NCBI GenBank assembly: GCA_943326015.2
Contig: CALPRQ020000010.1
Span: forward strand, 1-64,000
DNA from: Chitinophaga pinensis
Lineage (GTDB): Bacteria > Pseudomonadota > Gammaproteobacteria > Burkholderiales > Burkholderiaceae_C
Length of the DNA stretch: 64,000 bases
Direction of reading: 5' to 3'
The position numbers were made by a program, and so were the translations under genes. The first letter of the stretch is position 1, and each line of letters begins with the position of its first letter. Below the pieces are notes generated by a model. It saw nothing but the letters and a program-made list of their open reading frames with translations. It was not told the origin of the DNA and did not search any database. Positions 25,489-33,013 of the stretch are shown in pieces.

Positions 25489-27749
25489 GTCTTTTCCTTC
25501 AAGACGAACATAGTAACCAATCTTGGTGCAATTGAGCCACTTTCCAGAATCCACCCAGTTCTGACAACGCCAGACCCCAGCGAGCCGACAACAGGGACGT
25601 CAACATTGAACGTCTTCCCGTATTGACTAACCTTACCCTCTGCGGCGGGCAGCGTTGGCAATTTTTCCAGGATCTGGGCCACCAGCGCGTCAGCATTTTC
25701 CGCAGTGAACCCTAGGGCTGCAAAAACCCTTGCCTTGTCTTTTCCAACCGGATGGCTGGAATTCAATGCGTACCCTACGATCTTCCCCATTGGGATAACA
25801 GCCTGATTTGCCCCAGGAATGGCCGTGTCAACAATGGCAGCCCGAACCTCCCCCGCCCTCCTCAACCGATACTCCGCCCGCACGCTGGCCTGAGTCACCC
25901 TCTCCCAGTCCGCCCCGCCCAGCACCAGATCCAGTCGCTGGCGATTGCCCAGGATGCGCGCGGCCTCTGCCAGAGGTAGGCTGCGCAGGAACTCGCGTGC
26001 ACCGTCCTCACGCTGCTCCTTGACCCGTGCGGCGTCGATATCGGGGCGTGTGACCAGCTTGCACCAGCAATTGTGCGTCACAATGTCATTGCCGGTATAA
26101 TGACCACTTTCAGTTTCAAGGTTGTACACATGACCAGAGAACGCGTGTCGGTGGATGCTGATTACCTTGTCAGGGAATACGGGGCCGGTCGCTCCGTCTT
26201 GGATTTGTCGCGCGAGCTGGGCATCTCCAGACCAACTGTCACCCAAAGGCTCGTCAAAGCCGGGGTTGTTTTGCGCACCCAAGGACAACAAAACGTCATC
26301 AGTTTCGAGCGCATAGGCCCAGAGAGGCGCTCCGCCATGACCAAGGCCGCGCATGATGCGGTACGCGGTGTGCCGAAGTCTTTCGCGAACAAGGTTAAGA
26401 ACGCTATCGCCAAGCAGCGCAGCCATGCTGGTATCAGCGAGCACGAGAGGCTGGTTACTGCAGCCTTGCGCGGTAGTGGCATCGATCCGATCCCACAACT
26501 TGCGATTGGCCCCTATAACTGCGACCTTGCTTGCTACCCCGTCGCCGTGGAAATCTTCGGCGGCCACTGGCACTTCTCTGGTCGCCACCTCGCCCGAACG
26601 CAAGAACGCATCCGCTATCTCGGCGATGCAGGTTGGCACGTTTTGATGTTGGTCATGAATGACAACGTCAGCGTCTACCGATTCGGTGACAACACGCGAG
26701 ATCACATCACCTCCTACGTTCAGCAGGCCCGCGCGAACCCATCCACTGCTCGTGAGTATCGGGTGATTGATTGTCGCGGTGAGACACTTGCCGCTGGCCG
26801 TTGTGATGACGACAACATTTCCATCGAACCAGCGTTTACTAACCGCCGTGATCCTGCCACTGGCCGTTATAAGCGCGTCGCCCGTTAGGCAATGCGGATG
26901 GAACGGCGGCTTGGGCGCTTTGGCTTTCGGGTACAGGCCCGGACCCAGACCCCACAGATTGGCCTTGGCATGCAGGTCGCAGATGTCGGGCAGCGGGTGG
27001 CGCGGATTCAGTCGTACCTCCACCACAGCGATGCTGTCGTCCGCCATGATCTGGCCGGCCACCTTGTCCTGGTGGGCGCGTGCCAGCTCGGTCTGAGCGA
27101 TGCGGTCAGCCATGTAGCGGGTCTTTTCACGCTCGGCCACCCAGAGACGCTTCGCCAGCACCTCGCGACCCTTGCCCTGCTCCCAGGCCTTGAGCGCTTC
27201 CAGGTAGCCAGCCTTGAGCGCGGGCGACTTGAGCCGACCGGCCTGGCACTGCATCTGGTCGAGCAACTGAGTCAGATCCTGCCGGGGCCCGGGGTTGGCG
27301 GTCAACTCGCGCAAGGCCTTGGGCAGGTGGGCGCGCGCGGCGCCTTCCAGCGGTCGCTTGACGCCGTCCTGTGGGTTGTAGCCGTCGTAGAGCTGGCGTG
27401 CCAGCTGGCGCGCGTCGTGCAGGCCCTGCGCATGCTGGCGCACGATGGCTGCCACCTCACCCTGGGTCTGCTGCACCATGTCGTACAGCCGGGCACTCAA
27501 GAACACCTCACCCACCGGCATGGCCAGCACGCTTTGCGGTGTGACGCGCTGCTGCATCACCACGCTGAAGGCCTCGCTCAGGGCTGTGATGTACGTGCCG
27601 TTGAAGGTGGTCAGCACCTGCTCCACGGCCTGACGCGGGTCGGCGCCCTCTTCGATCAGGCGCAGCAGCTCATCGTAGGAAGCCTGGGCGGCCTGCTCGA
27701 TCTGAGCCGAAAGATTGCCAGCAGTGGGGCTAATGCTGGGTAGCGTCAT
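25485..27749 (-). CDS. MuF-type minor head protein with intein and C-terminal DUF6883 toxin-like domain
   Basis: 754-residue precursor from the ATG at 27749 (MTLPSISPTAGN), overlapping the upstream stop by 4 bp. Residues 1-285 are the head morphogenesis (MuF) part: DRIAQTELARAHQDKVAGQ, RLNPRHPLPDICDLHAKANL, ending PPFHPH. Residues 287-560 are an intein (separate entry). The C-extein resumes CWCKLVTRPDIDAARVKEQ, completing the MuF motif HPxCxC, so the spliced protein is about 480 residues. The end (GKIVGYALNSSHPVGKDKAR, VRTGWILESGSIAPRLVTMF) matches DUF6883, a toxin-like domain of polymorphic toxins. MuF proteins travel in the virion and can be injected, so the toxin may be delivered with phage DNA (inference). 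Confidence 0.88.
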   Translation of the reverse strand: MTLPSISPTAGNLSAQIEQAAQASYDELLRLIEEGADPRQAVEQVLTTFNGTYITALSEAFSVVMQQRVTPQSVLAMPVGEVFLSARLYDMVQQTQGEVAAIVRQHAQGLHDARQLARQLYDGYNPQDGVKRPLEGAARAHLPKALRELTANPGPRQDLTQLLDQMQCQAGRLKSPALKAGYLEALKAWEQGKGREVLAKRLWVAEREKTRYMADRIAQTELARAHQDKVAGQIMADDSIAVVEVRLNPRHPLPDICDLHAKANLWGLGPGLYPKAKAPKPPFHPHCLTGDALITASGRITAVSKRWFDGNVVVITTASGKCLTATINHPILTSSGWVRAGLLNVGGDVISRVVTESVDADVVIHDQHQNVPTCIAEIADAFLRSGEVATREVPVAAEDFHGDGVASKVAVIGANRKLWDRIDATTAQGCSNQPLVLADTSMAALLGDSVLNLVRERLRHTAYRIMRGLGHGGAPLWAYALETDDVLLSLGAQNNPGFDEPLGDSWSGDAQLARQIQDGATGPVFPDKVISIHRHAFSGHVYNLETESGHYTGNDIVTHNCWCKLVTRPDIDAARVKEQREDGAREFLRSLPLAEAARILGNRQRLDLVLGGADWERVTQASVRAEYRLRRAGEVRAAIVDTAIPGANQAVIPMGKIVGYALNSSHPVGKDKARVFAALGFTAENADALVAQILEKLPTLPAAEGKVSQYGKTFNVDVPVVGSLGSGVVRTGWILESGSIAPRLVTMFVLKEKT
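26071..26101 (+). promoter_or_regulatory. Candidate promoter of the antisense endonuclease
   Basis: Perfect -10 TATAAT at 26096-26101, with TTGTGC at 26071-26076 as a possible -35 (19-base spacing, so weak). It lies inside the 3' coding end of the intein and reads towards the ATG at 26130, with AAGG 8 bases before it. Confidence 0.55.
26130..26888 (+). CDS. Antisense-encoded Vsr-like homing endonuclease (within the intein)
   Basis: 252 residues. An N-terminal helix-turn-helix (SVLDLSRELGISRPTVTQRL) is followed by a linker rich in Lys/Arg (to ~100). The nuclease domain is related to the Vsr / EDxHD homing endonuclease fold: E106 in SEHERLV, QLAIGPYN then D132 in CDLAC, VEIFGGHWH with E141, H146 and H148, and RIRYLGDAGWHVLMLVM. 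I prefer the ATG at 26130 (AAGG upstream, TATAAT further up) over the upstream ATG at 26073. The TAG stop (26886-26888) abuts the intein's first Cys codon. The whole gene overlaps intein codons on the other strand. Probable role: cut intein-less MuF alleles so the intein is copied in. Activity is inferred. Confidence 0.85.
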   Translation: MTRERVSVDADYLVREYGAGRSVLDLSRELGISRPTVTQRLVKAGVVLRTQGQQNVISFERIGPERRSAMTKAAHDAVRGVPKSFANKVKNAIAKQRSHAGISEHERLVTAALRGSGIDPIPQLAIGPYNCDLACYPVAVEIFGGHWHFSGRHLARTQERIRYLGDAGWHVLMLVMNDNVSVYRFGDNTRDHITSYVQQARANPSTAREYRVIDCRGETLAAGRCDDDNISIEPAFTNRRDPATGRYKRVAR

Positions 27750-28123
27750 GCGAGAAAGAAGTCCTGCTGCGCCCTGCGCAGGGTTTCGGCACGTTGCTGG
27801 CCACGCTCTCTGATGGCTTTGCCGATGAGGTTGTAGGCCGTGCGCGGGCAGCAGTCGTACAGCTCGCACAGCCGGTCACGCACCAGCGGCATGGGGTTGC
27901 CCGCGTCGAGCAGCTCGCGCGCCTGCCGCACCTGGTCAGGCCGCACCAGTACGCGGTAGCTGAAGCGGATGACACGCCCGGCCTGCGCCTTGATGAGCTG
28001 GATGAACCGAGCCTTTGCAACTTCGCAGCATTCCATGCGCTCAACCTCCAACAGGAACCACTCCAAGTCCGTGACCTCGTCGGGGCGCTGAAACTGCAAC
28101 TTCGGGGGCAAGCCGTGCGGCAT
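27746..28123 (-). CDS. Phage protein of unknown function with HTH-like C-terminus
   Basis: 125 residues. Begins MPHGLPPKLQFQRPDEVTDL; the C-terminal half (PLVRDRLCELYDCCPRTAYN, LIGKAIRERGQQ) looks like a helix-turn-helix. It lies between large terminase (no gap) and MuF (4-bp overlap), so it is part of the packaging/head operon. It could help packaging or late regulation; no family was recognised. Confidence 0.7.
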   Translation of the reverse strand: MPHGLPPKLQFQRPDEVTDLEWFLLEVERMECCEVAKARFIQLIKAQAGRVIRFSYRVLVRPDQVRQARELLDAGNPMPLVRDRLCELYDCCPRTAYNLIGKAIRERGQQRAETLRRAQQDFFLA

Positions 28124-29377
28124 TTACAAACCTTTCACGTTCATGGTGGACAGCGCGGTGGTGCGCTTGCGAATCAACGGAGCCAGCGCATAGCGGATCG
28201 CGTCCATGTGGTGGTTGTTCGCGTCGATGATGGTGGTCAGCACGTCGCCACTCAGTCGGTCGGTCTTGTAGCTGTAGAGCCTCGCCTCGCGCAGCGTCTG
28301 GGTGCAGCGTGGGTGAATGACGATCTCGCGGTAGCTGCGCAGGTGCGCGATGCCGTCCTCGACCGATCCGGGCCACTTCTGCACCGCCACAATCCGCGGC
28401 AAGGCCTTGCGCCTGTCTTGTCCTGTGCTGCCGACGTGGCTGATGGTCTCCGGTCTGGCTGAGTCCGCCCGAACAACGTGCTTTTCGATGGCCGGCAGGC
28501 GCTGGATCATGAATTCGGCAATGTCGTCGTTTTCCAGGCCGACCTTGCTGGCCTCGTGCTCGACGTAGAGCCGCTGATCGTTGATCCACAGCTTGATGCC
28601 TGCGGTCGGGTCTTGCGAGAAGCCCCAGTCGATGCCGTAGTAAGGCCCATTCCAGTCCGGCTGCGGCGTGAAGTCGTCGACCCGGTACTTGCCGGCCAGG
28701 ATCTGCGCGTCGCTGTTCTCGCGGTAAGCGCCTTCCCAGATCCAGGCATAGGACTGATCATCGAGCCGATCCCGGTCATCCTGGCGCTCCTGCTCCAGCA
28801 CGCCTGGAAACCACGGGTTGTCCGTGTAGTTCATCTCGACAATGCGGCTGTTCTTTGGCGCAGCCTTGCGGAACCGCTGATCGGTCGGACTGCCATCGCG
28901 CTCCGGGTTCCAGGTGATCCACACCTCGGAATTCGCCTCGCGAACAGTGGGGCGCAGCTTCATCCAGGCGATTTCGCTCACGCTCTCGGCCTCGTCGATC
29001 CAGGCGATCAGGACGCGTGCCTTGGACTTGAGGCTGTCCACGTTATGCCGCAGGCCGACGAACACATAGGATACGCGCCGGTTCTTCGTCCTGATGTAGC
29101 GCTCGCCCATCTCGAAGTAGGCATCGAGCCATGGCACCGACCGGATCGCCTGCTTGACCTCCTCCATCGAGGAGTCCTCCAGGCTGTTCATGAACTCCCG
29201 GCCGCACAGGATGACGCCAGAGACGCCGGCCTGAGCGAACATCATCGCGCGCACCGCCGTCATCAGCGCAAAGGTGCGGGTCTTGCCTGAACCCCGCCCG
29301 CCGTGGGCACCCCGGTAGCGCGCCGGCCCGGTGAAGACCGGGATCAGCTTCGGCGGGAGTTCAATCTGCGCGCGCAT
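28124..29377 (-). CDS. Terminase large subunit (PBSX-type)
   Basis: 417 residues from the ATG at 29377 (MRAQIELPPKLIPVFTG); a longer frame to 29416 is possible. ATPase domain: Walker A GGRGSGKT, adenine/C motif region, Walker B-like VLIAWIDEAESVSE and ITWNPERDGSP. Nuclease domain: YYGIDWGFSQDPTAGIKLW and DSARPETI, with a final Asp in HHMDAIRYALAP. This is the DNA packaging motor and headful/cos nuclease. It overlaps the small subunit by 17 bp. Confidence 0.95.
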   Translation of the reverse strand: MRAQIELPPKLIPVFTGPARYRGAHGGRGSGKTRTFALMTAVRAMMFAQAGVSGVILCGREFMNSLEDSSMEEVKQAIRSVPWLDAYFEMGERYIRTKNRRVSYVFVGLRHNVDSLKSKARVLIAWIDEAESVSEIAWMKLRPTVREANSEVWITWNPERDGSPTDQRFRKAAPKNSRIVEMNYTDNPWFPGVLEQERQDDRDRLDDQSYAWIWEGAYRENSDAQILAGKYRVDDFTPQPDWNGPYYGIDWGFSQDPTAGIKLWINDQRLYVEHEASKVGLENDDIAEFMIQRLPAIEKHVVRADSARPETISHVGSTGQDRRKALPRIVAVQKWPGSVEDGIAHLRSYREIVIHPRCTQTLREARLYSYKTDRLSGDVLTTIIDANNHHMDAIRYALAPLIRKRTTALSTMNVKGL

Positions 29378-29903
29378 CGGGTGCCACCAGTTCGATGACG
29401 GTCGGCTGCAGGCCATCTGCCGTTCCGTCGTTGAGCTTCTGGATCTGCTCTTTGTTCGCCGCCAGCAGGTTCAGCCCGATACTGGCCGACTCGTTCGCCA
29501 GCTTCGTGAGTGCGGCCACGCCCTTGAGGTTCTCGACCGACGCCAACGGCTCGGCGTCATCCACCTTGGCCACCTCGCTGTTCGCCAGCGCGCTCAGGCG
29601 GTGCGCGGTGGCTGCGCCCAGCTCGGCAGCCGATGCGAGGCTTGTGCTGATGTTGCGCAGCTTGTCGGCCAGGCTGACGGCTACATACTGCTGACGGACT
29701 GGCAACTCGGCCAAGGCGGTTTGAGCCTCGGCGAGTTTTTCCGCGACGATCCGCACCTGCGGAGTTTGCGGAGAAACCCTGCGGCGAATCGCGGCCTCGT
29801 CCACCCCGAACTCTTTGGCAATTGCCCGAATCGACTCCCCTTCTACTGCTCGGCGCTCGACTTCCTTCCACTGCTCCGGGCTTAGCTTCGACGGCCTAGC
29901 CAT
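29361..29903 (-). CDS. Terminase small subunit
   Basis: 180 residues. An N-terminal helix-turn-helix (LSPEQWKEVERRAVEGESIR, AIAKEFGVDEAAIRRRVSPQ) is the DNA-recognition part; a helical oligomerisation region follows (KLAEAQTALAELPVRQQYVA, LADKLRNISTSLASAAELGA). It sits directly before the large subunit, as usual. It would select the packaging site, which is probably near this gene. Confidence 0.88.
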   Translation of the reverse strand: MARPSKLSPEQWKEVERRAVEGESIRAIAKEFGVDEAAIRRRVSPQTPQVRIVAEKLAEAQTALAELPVRQQYVAVSLADKLRNISTSLASAAELGAATAHRLSALANSEVAKVDDAEPLASVENLKGVAALTKLANESASIGLNLLAANKEQIQKLNDGTADGLQPTVIELVAPDARAD

Positions 29904-29924
29904 TGCCGGCCTCTTTGCTCTTGC

Positions 29925-30191
29925 TCATGCGTTCAATCCCTCATGTGTCTTGTTGATCGCCTGCAGCTCGTTGATGCGGCGCAGGGTCCAGCGCAGGCGG
30001 GTGCCGTGCCATCCTTCAGGCCCACGGTGGCAGGCTGGGCACAGCGGCATGGACGCGAACCACAGGCCCTGTTCGGGCTCGTGCACCTCGCTGGGGCCTG
30101 CAGCGCCGCAGACCACGCAGTCCATGGCGGCCACGCGCTCGATATGGCGCTTTTCAGCCGCAGTCGGCGCCGGCTTGTTCTTGATTCTCAT
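29925..30191 (-). CDS. Small zinc-finger/HNH-like phage protein
   Basis: 88 residues with a four-ligand pattern: CVVCG, EVHEPEQG, MPLCPACHRGPEGWHG. This resembles DUF968/Ref-type HNH-like zinc domains found next to ninB in lambdoid recombination modules. Catalysis is uncertain. It overlaps the HNH-AP2 gene by 4 bp. Confidence 0.68.
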   Translation of the reverse strand: MRIKNKPAPTAAEKRHIERVAAMDCVVCGAAGPSEVHEPEQGLWFASMPLCPACHRGPEGWHGTRLRWTLRRINELQAINKTHEGLNA

Positions 30192-30694
30192 GCATGCTCC
30201 TGCAGGTCATAGAACGTGACGCCCAACTCGGTCGCGGCGTAGGCGCCGTGAATTTCGGATGCAGCCTCTTGATAGGCGCGCGCAGCATCTTCAAGCGACG
30301 AGTACCGTCCCAGGCTGCGCTGCTTTCCGTTCACAGTGATGGCTGCCCTCCACTTGTTGGCTGTCTTGCACCAACTCACGCCCTTGACGCCGGATTTACT
30401 GGTTGCCCTTGCGCCAGTGTTGGCGATGTTTTGCGCCATCGTGGCCTTGCGCAAGTTGTCCCAATGGTTGTCGTCCTTCACTCTGTTCTGGTGATCTATG
30501 CTGGCGTCAGGCCAATCACCAGTCATCCACAGCCAAGCAAGGCGATGAGCAAGAAACAGCCGTCCGTCAATCCCAATGACGACGTATCCGTTATTCGTTT
30601 TGCAGCCTGCCGGCCTTCCGCTTTCCCGCCAACAGAAAACCCCTGTCTGCTGGTCATAGACAAGCAACCGACGCGCACGGTCAGCATCAACCAT
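30188..30694 (-). CDS. HNH endonuclease with AP2 domain, carrying a NinB-like tail
   Basis: 168 residues from the ATG at 30694. HNH part: TGVFCWRESGRPAG, LFLAHRLAWLWMTGDWPDAS, IDHQNRVKDDNHWDNLRKAT. AP2-type DNA-binding part: SGVKGVSWCKTANKWRAAI, KQRSLGRYSSLEDAARAYQE. Free-standing phage homing endonucleases of this type are common. The last residues (AATELGVTFYDLQEHA) are unlike the usual end of such proteins and match the C-terminus of the adjacent NinB (AAIELGVVFCDLEE). This indicates insertion into the end of ninB. Confidence 0.87.
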   Translation of the reverse strand: MVDADRARRLLVYDQQTGVFCWRESGRPAGCKTNNGYVVIGIDGRLFLAHRLAWLWMTGDWPDASIDHQNRVKDDNHWDNLRKATMAQNIANTGARATSKSGVKGVSWCKTANKWRAAITVNGKQRSLGRYSSLEDAARAYQEAASEIHGAYAATELGVTFYDLQEHA

Positions 30695-31106
30695 GGCGAT
30701 CTTCCTCAAGGTCACAAAACACAACACCCAATTCGATTGCAGCGAATGCCTCCACCTGGGTGCAAAAATCACTGAATTCAGCGGTAGTGAGGTTTGTCGA
30801 ACTGGCGCCAATGACAGATCCATCGGGGAGCTCGATCACACCGATGAACTTCTTTTTCAGGAACTCATGCCATACCTCGGCGCCGTAGAGCCTGCCGCCC
30901 ACGACGGCCTGCTCAGCAATCTGCTTGAGCACTCCGCCTCCCCAATACCGCCTGTTCTGCGCCTTGGTGCGCTTGCGCCGGCTGACAGTCAGCACCCAGC
31001 GTCCACCCGACTGCAGGACGGCGGCCAGGAACGGGAACAGCTGCGCCTTGATCGCGGCCCAGGCCTGCTGCCGGCTGAACAGTTCGATGGTCAGCGTCTC
31101 AGGCAT
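30687..31106 (-). CDS. ninB: NinB-like recombination protein
   Basis: 139 residues from the ATG at 31106 (MPETLTIELFSRQQAW). NinB/Orf family features include a Ser/Lys/Arg-rich RRKRTKAQNRRYWGG, LYGAEVWHEFLKKKFIGVIE, SSTNLTTAEFSDFCTQVEAF and a C-terminus ELGVVFCDLEE. Lambda Orf/NinB binds ssDNA and helps Red recombination. It is followed (8-bp overlap) by the HNH gene that has copied its 3' end, and preceded by a RuvC-like resolvase, so this is a recombination/nuclease module. Confidence 0.8.
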   Translation of the reverse strand: MPETLTIELFSRQQAWAAIKAQLFPFLAAVLQSGGRWVLTVSRRKRTKAQNRRYWGGGVLKQIAEQAVVGGRLYGAEVWHEFLKKKFIGVIELPDGSVIGASSTNLTTAEFSDFCTQVEAFAAIELGVVFCDLEEDRHG

Positions 31107-31533
31107 GGGCCCTCCTGAACTGCCAGGCCAGGGCGGCAGCGTCACGCGTGTGCTCATTGCTGCGCCCGGACCACCCCGTTAGTGCCTTGAACTGCCCGGC
31201 GTCGAGCTTCGCCCCCTTGGCCTTCGGGCTGATGCTGTGAGCCGGGATGCCCAGGCGCTCGCATGTCGCGACGATCAGCCGGCACCAGGCGTCGATCTGG
31301 CCGACATCCCTGGCGACTTTGAGCTGAGCGGCGGCGCTGAGATTGCGGGACCAGGTGTGCGACTGCAGGCGGCTGTCCTCGTACACGACGCGGGTCGGGA
31401 AAACGGTCTCGATCACCTCGACCAGCTGGAAAGGCTCGATAGTCTGCAGGTCGGCCAGCGCGCCGGCCCGATAGATAGCGATGCCGGTGTGGGTGCCTGG
31501 GTCGATGCCCATGATGGTGCTCATGCTCGACAT
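31099..31533 (-). CDS. RuvC-like Holliday junction resolvase
   Basis: 144 residues from the ATG at 31533, which overlaps the upstream TGA (TGATG). The RNase H-like core is visible: MGIDPGTHTGIAIYRAG (first catalytic Asp), FPTRVVYEDSRLQ (Glu), and a C-terminal acidic pair region EHTRDAAALAWQF (Asp). It resembles the phage/poxvirus RuvC family, which resolves branched DNA before packaging. The longer frame upstream (to 31695) lacks this character. Confidence 0.83.
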   Translation of the reverse strand: MSSMSTIMGIDPGTHTGIAIYRAGALADLQTIEPFQLVEVIETVFPTRVVYEDSRLQSHTWSRNLSAAAQLKVARDVGQIDAWCRLIVATCERLGIPAHSISPKAKGAKLDAGQFKALTGWSGRSNEHTRDAAALAWQFRRAHA

Positions 31534-32051
31534 CACTGAAGCCACAGCCCCGGTTGAATCTTCGACTCCAGCGACAGGCGCTCTCCCTCCAGCGACGGTT
31601 TTTCGGCCTTGCGCTTGAGCATCAGGTGCGAGCCGAACGAGGCCTTCACCTTGGACTCGACCTCTCGGGCAATCACGGTCTGGAGCTGCTGCCACAGGCT
31701 GGCGTGGCGAGACTGCAGTGCGGCCTTCATGCGGGAGAACTCTTTGACCAGGCGCAGCTTGAAGCGCACCACTTCTTCGCTGTTTCGCATCAACGTCATC
31801 AGGAAGGCTGCCTGGTCTTCGTTGAGGAAGGCGAACTCAGTGCGGCGACCCCTCGTTGAATTCCGGATTTCAAATCCAGAATTCGAGACTTCAAATCTGA
31901 GCACCCCAAGCTCAGTCATCTCGGCCTGGTAGCGCCGCACCAGCTTGATGACGGTGGGGTGTGGCAAGTTGACGTTCACAGCAACGGCCACCGATGTGGT
32001 GCGCAGCTCTCCGTCGATGTCAAGTACCACAGGAAGCATGGGTGCGCTCAT
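31533..32051 (-). CDS. Rha-family phage regulatory protein
   Basis: 172 residues from the ATG at 32051 (AAAGGAAG upstream). Rha/pRha N-terminal domain: ELRTTSVAVAVNVNLPHPTV, IKLVRRYQAEMTELGVLRFE, STRGRRTEFAFLNEDQAAFL, MTLMRNSEEVVRFKLRLVKE. The C-terminal helical tail is variable. Rha proteins affect lytic growth in IHF-dependent ways in P22/phi80. The gene lies between replication and recombination genes. Confidence 0.88.
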   Translation of the reverse strand: MSAPMLPVVLDIDGELRTTSVAVAVNVNLPHPTVIKLVRRYQAEMTELGVLRFEVSNSGFEIRNSTRGRRTEFAFLNEDQAAFLMTLMRNSEEVVRFKLRLVKEFSRMKAALQSRHASLWQQLQTVIAREVESKVKASFGSHLMLKRKAEKPSLEGERLSLESKIQPGLWLQ

Positions 32052-32097
32052 CGCTTCCTTTCCTTCAGTTTGAAATTGGTGTTTCTTGGTCACTCCG

Positions 32098-32352
32098 TCA
32101 TCCCCCATGCCGATGCCGTGATCCCGGCAACGGCTGCAGCTCGCGCTCGAACGGCGCCAGATCGCTCTGAGCCGACCGAAAGCCCGCCGCCTTGATCCGC
32201 CTGCCCACCTCGGCCCGCAGGCCCAGCCACAGGCCGCTCTGCTCCCGCTCCAGCTCGGCCACCCTTGCCTGGGCGTACTGCCAGCAGCCGGGCGTCATGG
32301 CCATGGCCGTGTAATGCGCTGCGATGCGCTCGAAGGTTTGCAGCCATGTCAA
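32098..32352 (-). CDS. Small phage protein of unknown function
   Basis: 84 residues: MTWLQTFERIAAHYTAMAMT, PGCWQYAQARVAELEREQSG. The first 60 residues are helical. It overlaps the preceding gene by 4 bp (ATGA). Similar short proteins follow phage replication genes, but no function is known. Confidence 0.65.
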   Translation of the reverse strand: MTWLQTFERIAAHYTAMAMTPGCWQYAQARVAELEREQSGLWLGLRAEVGRRIKAAGFRSAQSDLAPFERELQPLPGSRHRHGG

Positions 32353-32552
32353 GCTGCCTCCCGCGGGGCATCCCAGTACGCCAGGATCTGGCGCGCGTAC
32401 AGCAGCTCAGCCGGGTCAACGCGCAGGCCGCGCTCGTGGTTGCCGATGACCATGTGGGCGTAGCGGCGGCCATCTGCGCCGGCCGTATCGACGGCGGAAA
32501 GTTGGCGCGCAGTCAGTAGTGGCAGGTGGAGCGCAGTGGCGGCACGGCTCAT
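32349..32552 (-). CDS. Small phage protein of unknown function
   Basis: 67 residues from the ATG at 32552: MSRAATALHLPLLTARQLSA and YAHMVIGNHERGLRVDPAEL. The start overlaps the stop of the P-like gene and its own stop overlaps the next start, so it is a translationally coupled member of the replication operon. Function unknown. Confidence 0.62.
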   Translation of the reverse strand: MSRAATALHLPLLTARQLSAVDTAGADGRRYAHMVIGNHERGLRVDPAELLYARQILAYWDAPREAA

Positions 32553-33013
32553 ACTGCAATCCCCTTTGCTGCAGCCGCCTCGCGGATCATTCGCTCGACA
32601 GTCGGAGACCGCTTCACGCCAGCCTGCAAGTCGGACAGGCCGGCGCGAATCCAGTCGGTGTAGCGGCTCGCCTGAGACGGAGTGCGACTGACCTTGCTCA
32701 GCACCTGCCTGGCGAACGCCGGGTTCGCAGCTGGCTCTGGCAGCGCCGGTAGATTGGGTTTCGGCGCGAGGTAACAGATCGCTCGAAACTCGAACACAGT
32801 CGGCGGCTTGCCAGCGGGCAGGTGTTGCAGCGCGTAGGAGATCGCTTCGGGCCAGTTGGCGAATCCAGCCAGCTCGTGCGACCAATCTTCAATCACGTCG
32901 GCGGTCTCGATGCCCTCCCATCGCGCGGTGAAGTCGCGGCCATAGGCCAGCGTCAGCTTCTTGAAAATCTTCTCGACCCAGGCCAGCGGCAGGGCTTCGG
33001 TTTGGTTGATCAC
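32549..33013 (-). CDS. Replication protein P-like (helicase loader)
   Basis: 154 residues. The start MINQTEALPLAWVEKIFKKL and FTARWEGIETADVIEDWSHE, LAGFANWPEAISYALQHLPA, GKPPTVFEFRAICYLAPKPN match the phage P / DnaB-loader-associated family. It is directly downstream (4-bp overlap) of the O-like gene, the lambda O-P order. It would recruit the host DnaB helicase to the iteron origin. Confidence 0.78.
   Translation of the reverse strand: MINQTEALPLAWVEKIFKKLTLAYGRDFTARWEGIETADVIEDWSHELAGFANWPEAISYALQHLPAGKPPTVFEFRAICYLAPKPNLPALPEPAANPAFARQVLSKVSRTPSQASRYTDWIRAGLSDLQAGVKRSPTVERMIREAAAAKGIAV

Larger units (their letters stand above)
26070..26891 (-). mobile_element. Intein of 274 residues inside the MuF protein
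   Basis: Starts with Cys in CLTGDALITASGRI (block A). Block B is LTATINHPILTSSGWV, with the TxxH histidine. Blocks F and G are VFPDKVISIHRHAFSGHVYN, LETESGHYTGN and DIVTHN, with penultimate His, terminal Asn and Cys at +1 of the C-extein: a complete class 1 splice set. About 170 residues lie between blocks B and F. They contain no LAGLIDADG or HNH motif in this frame, because the nuclease is encoded on the other strand. Boundaries coincide with the ends of the antisense gene within a few bases at the stop side. Confidence 0.92.
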
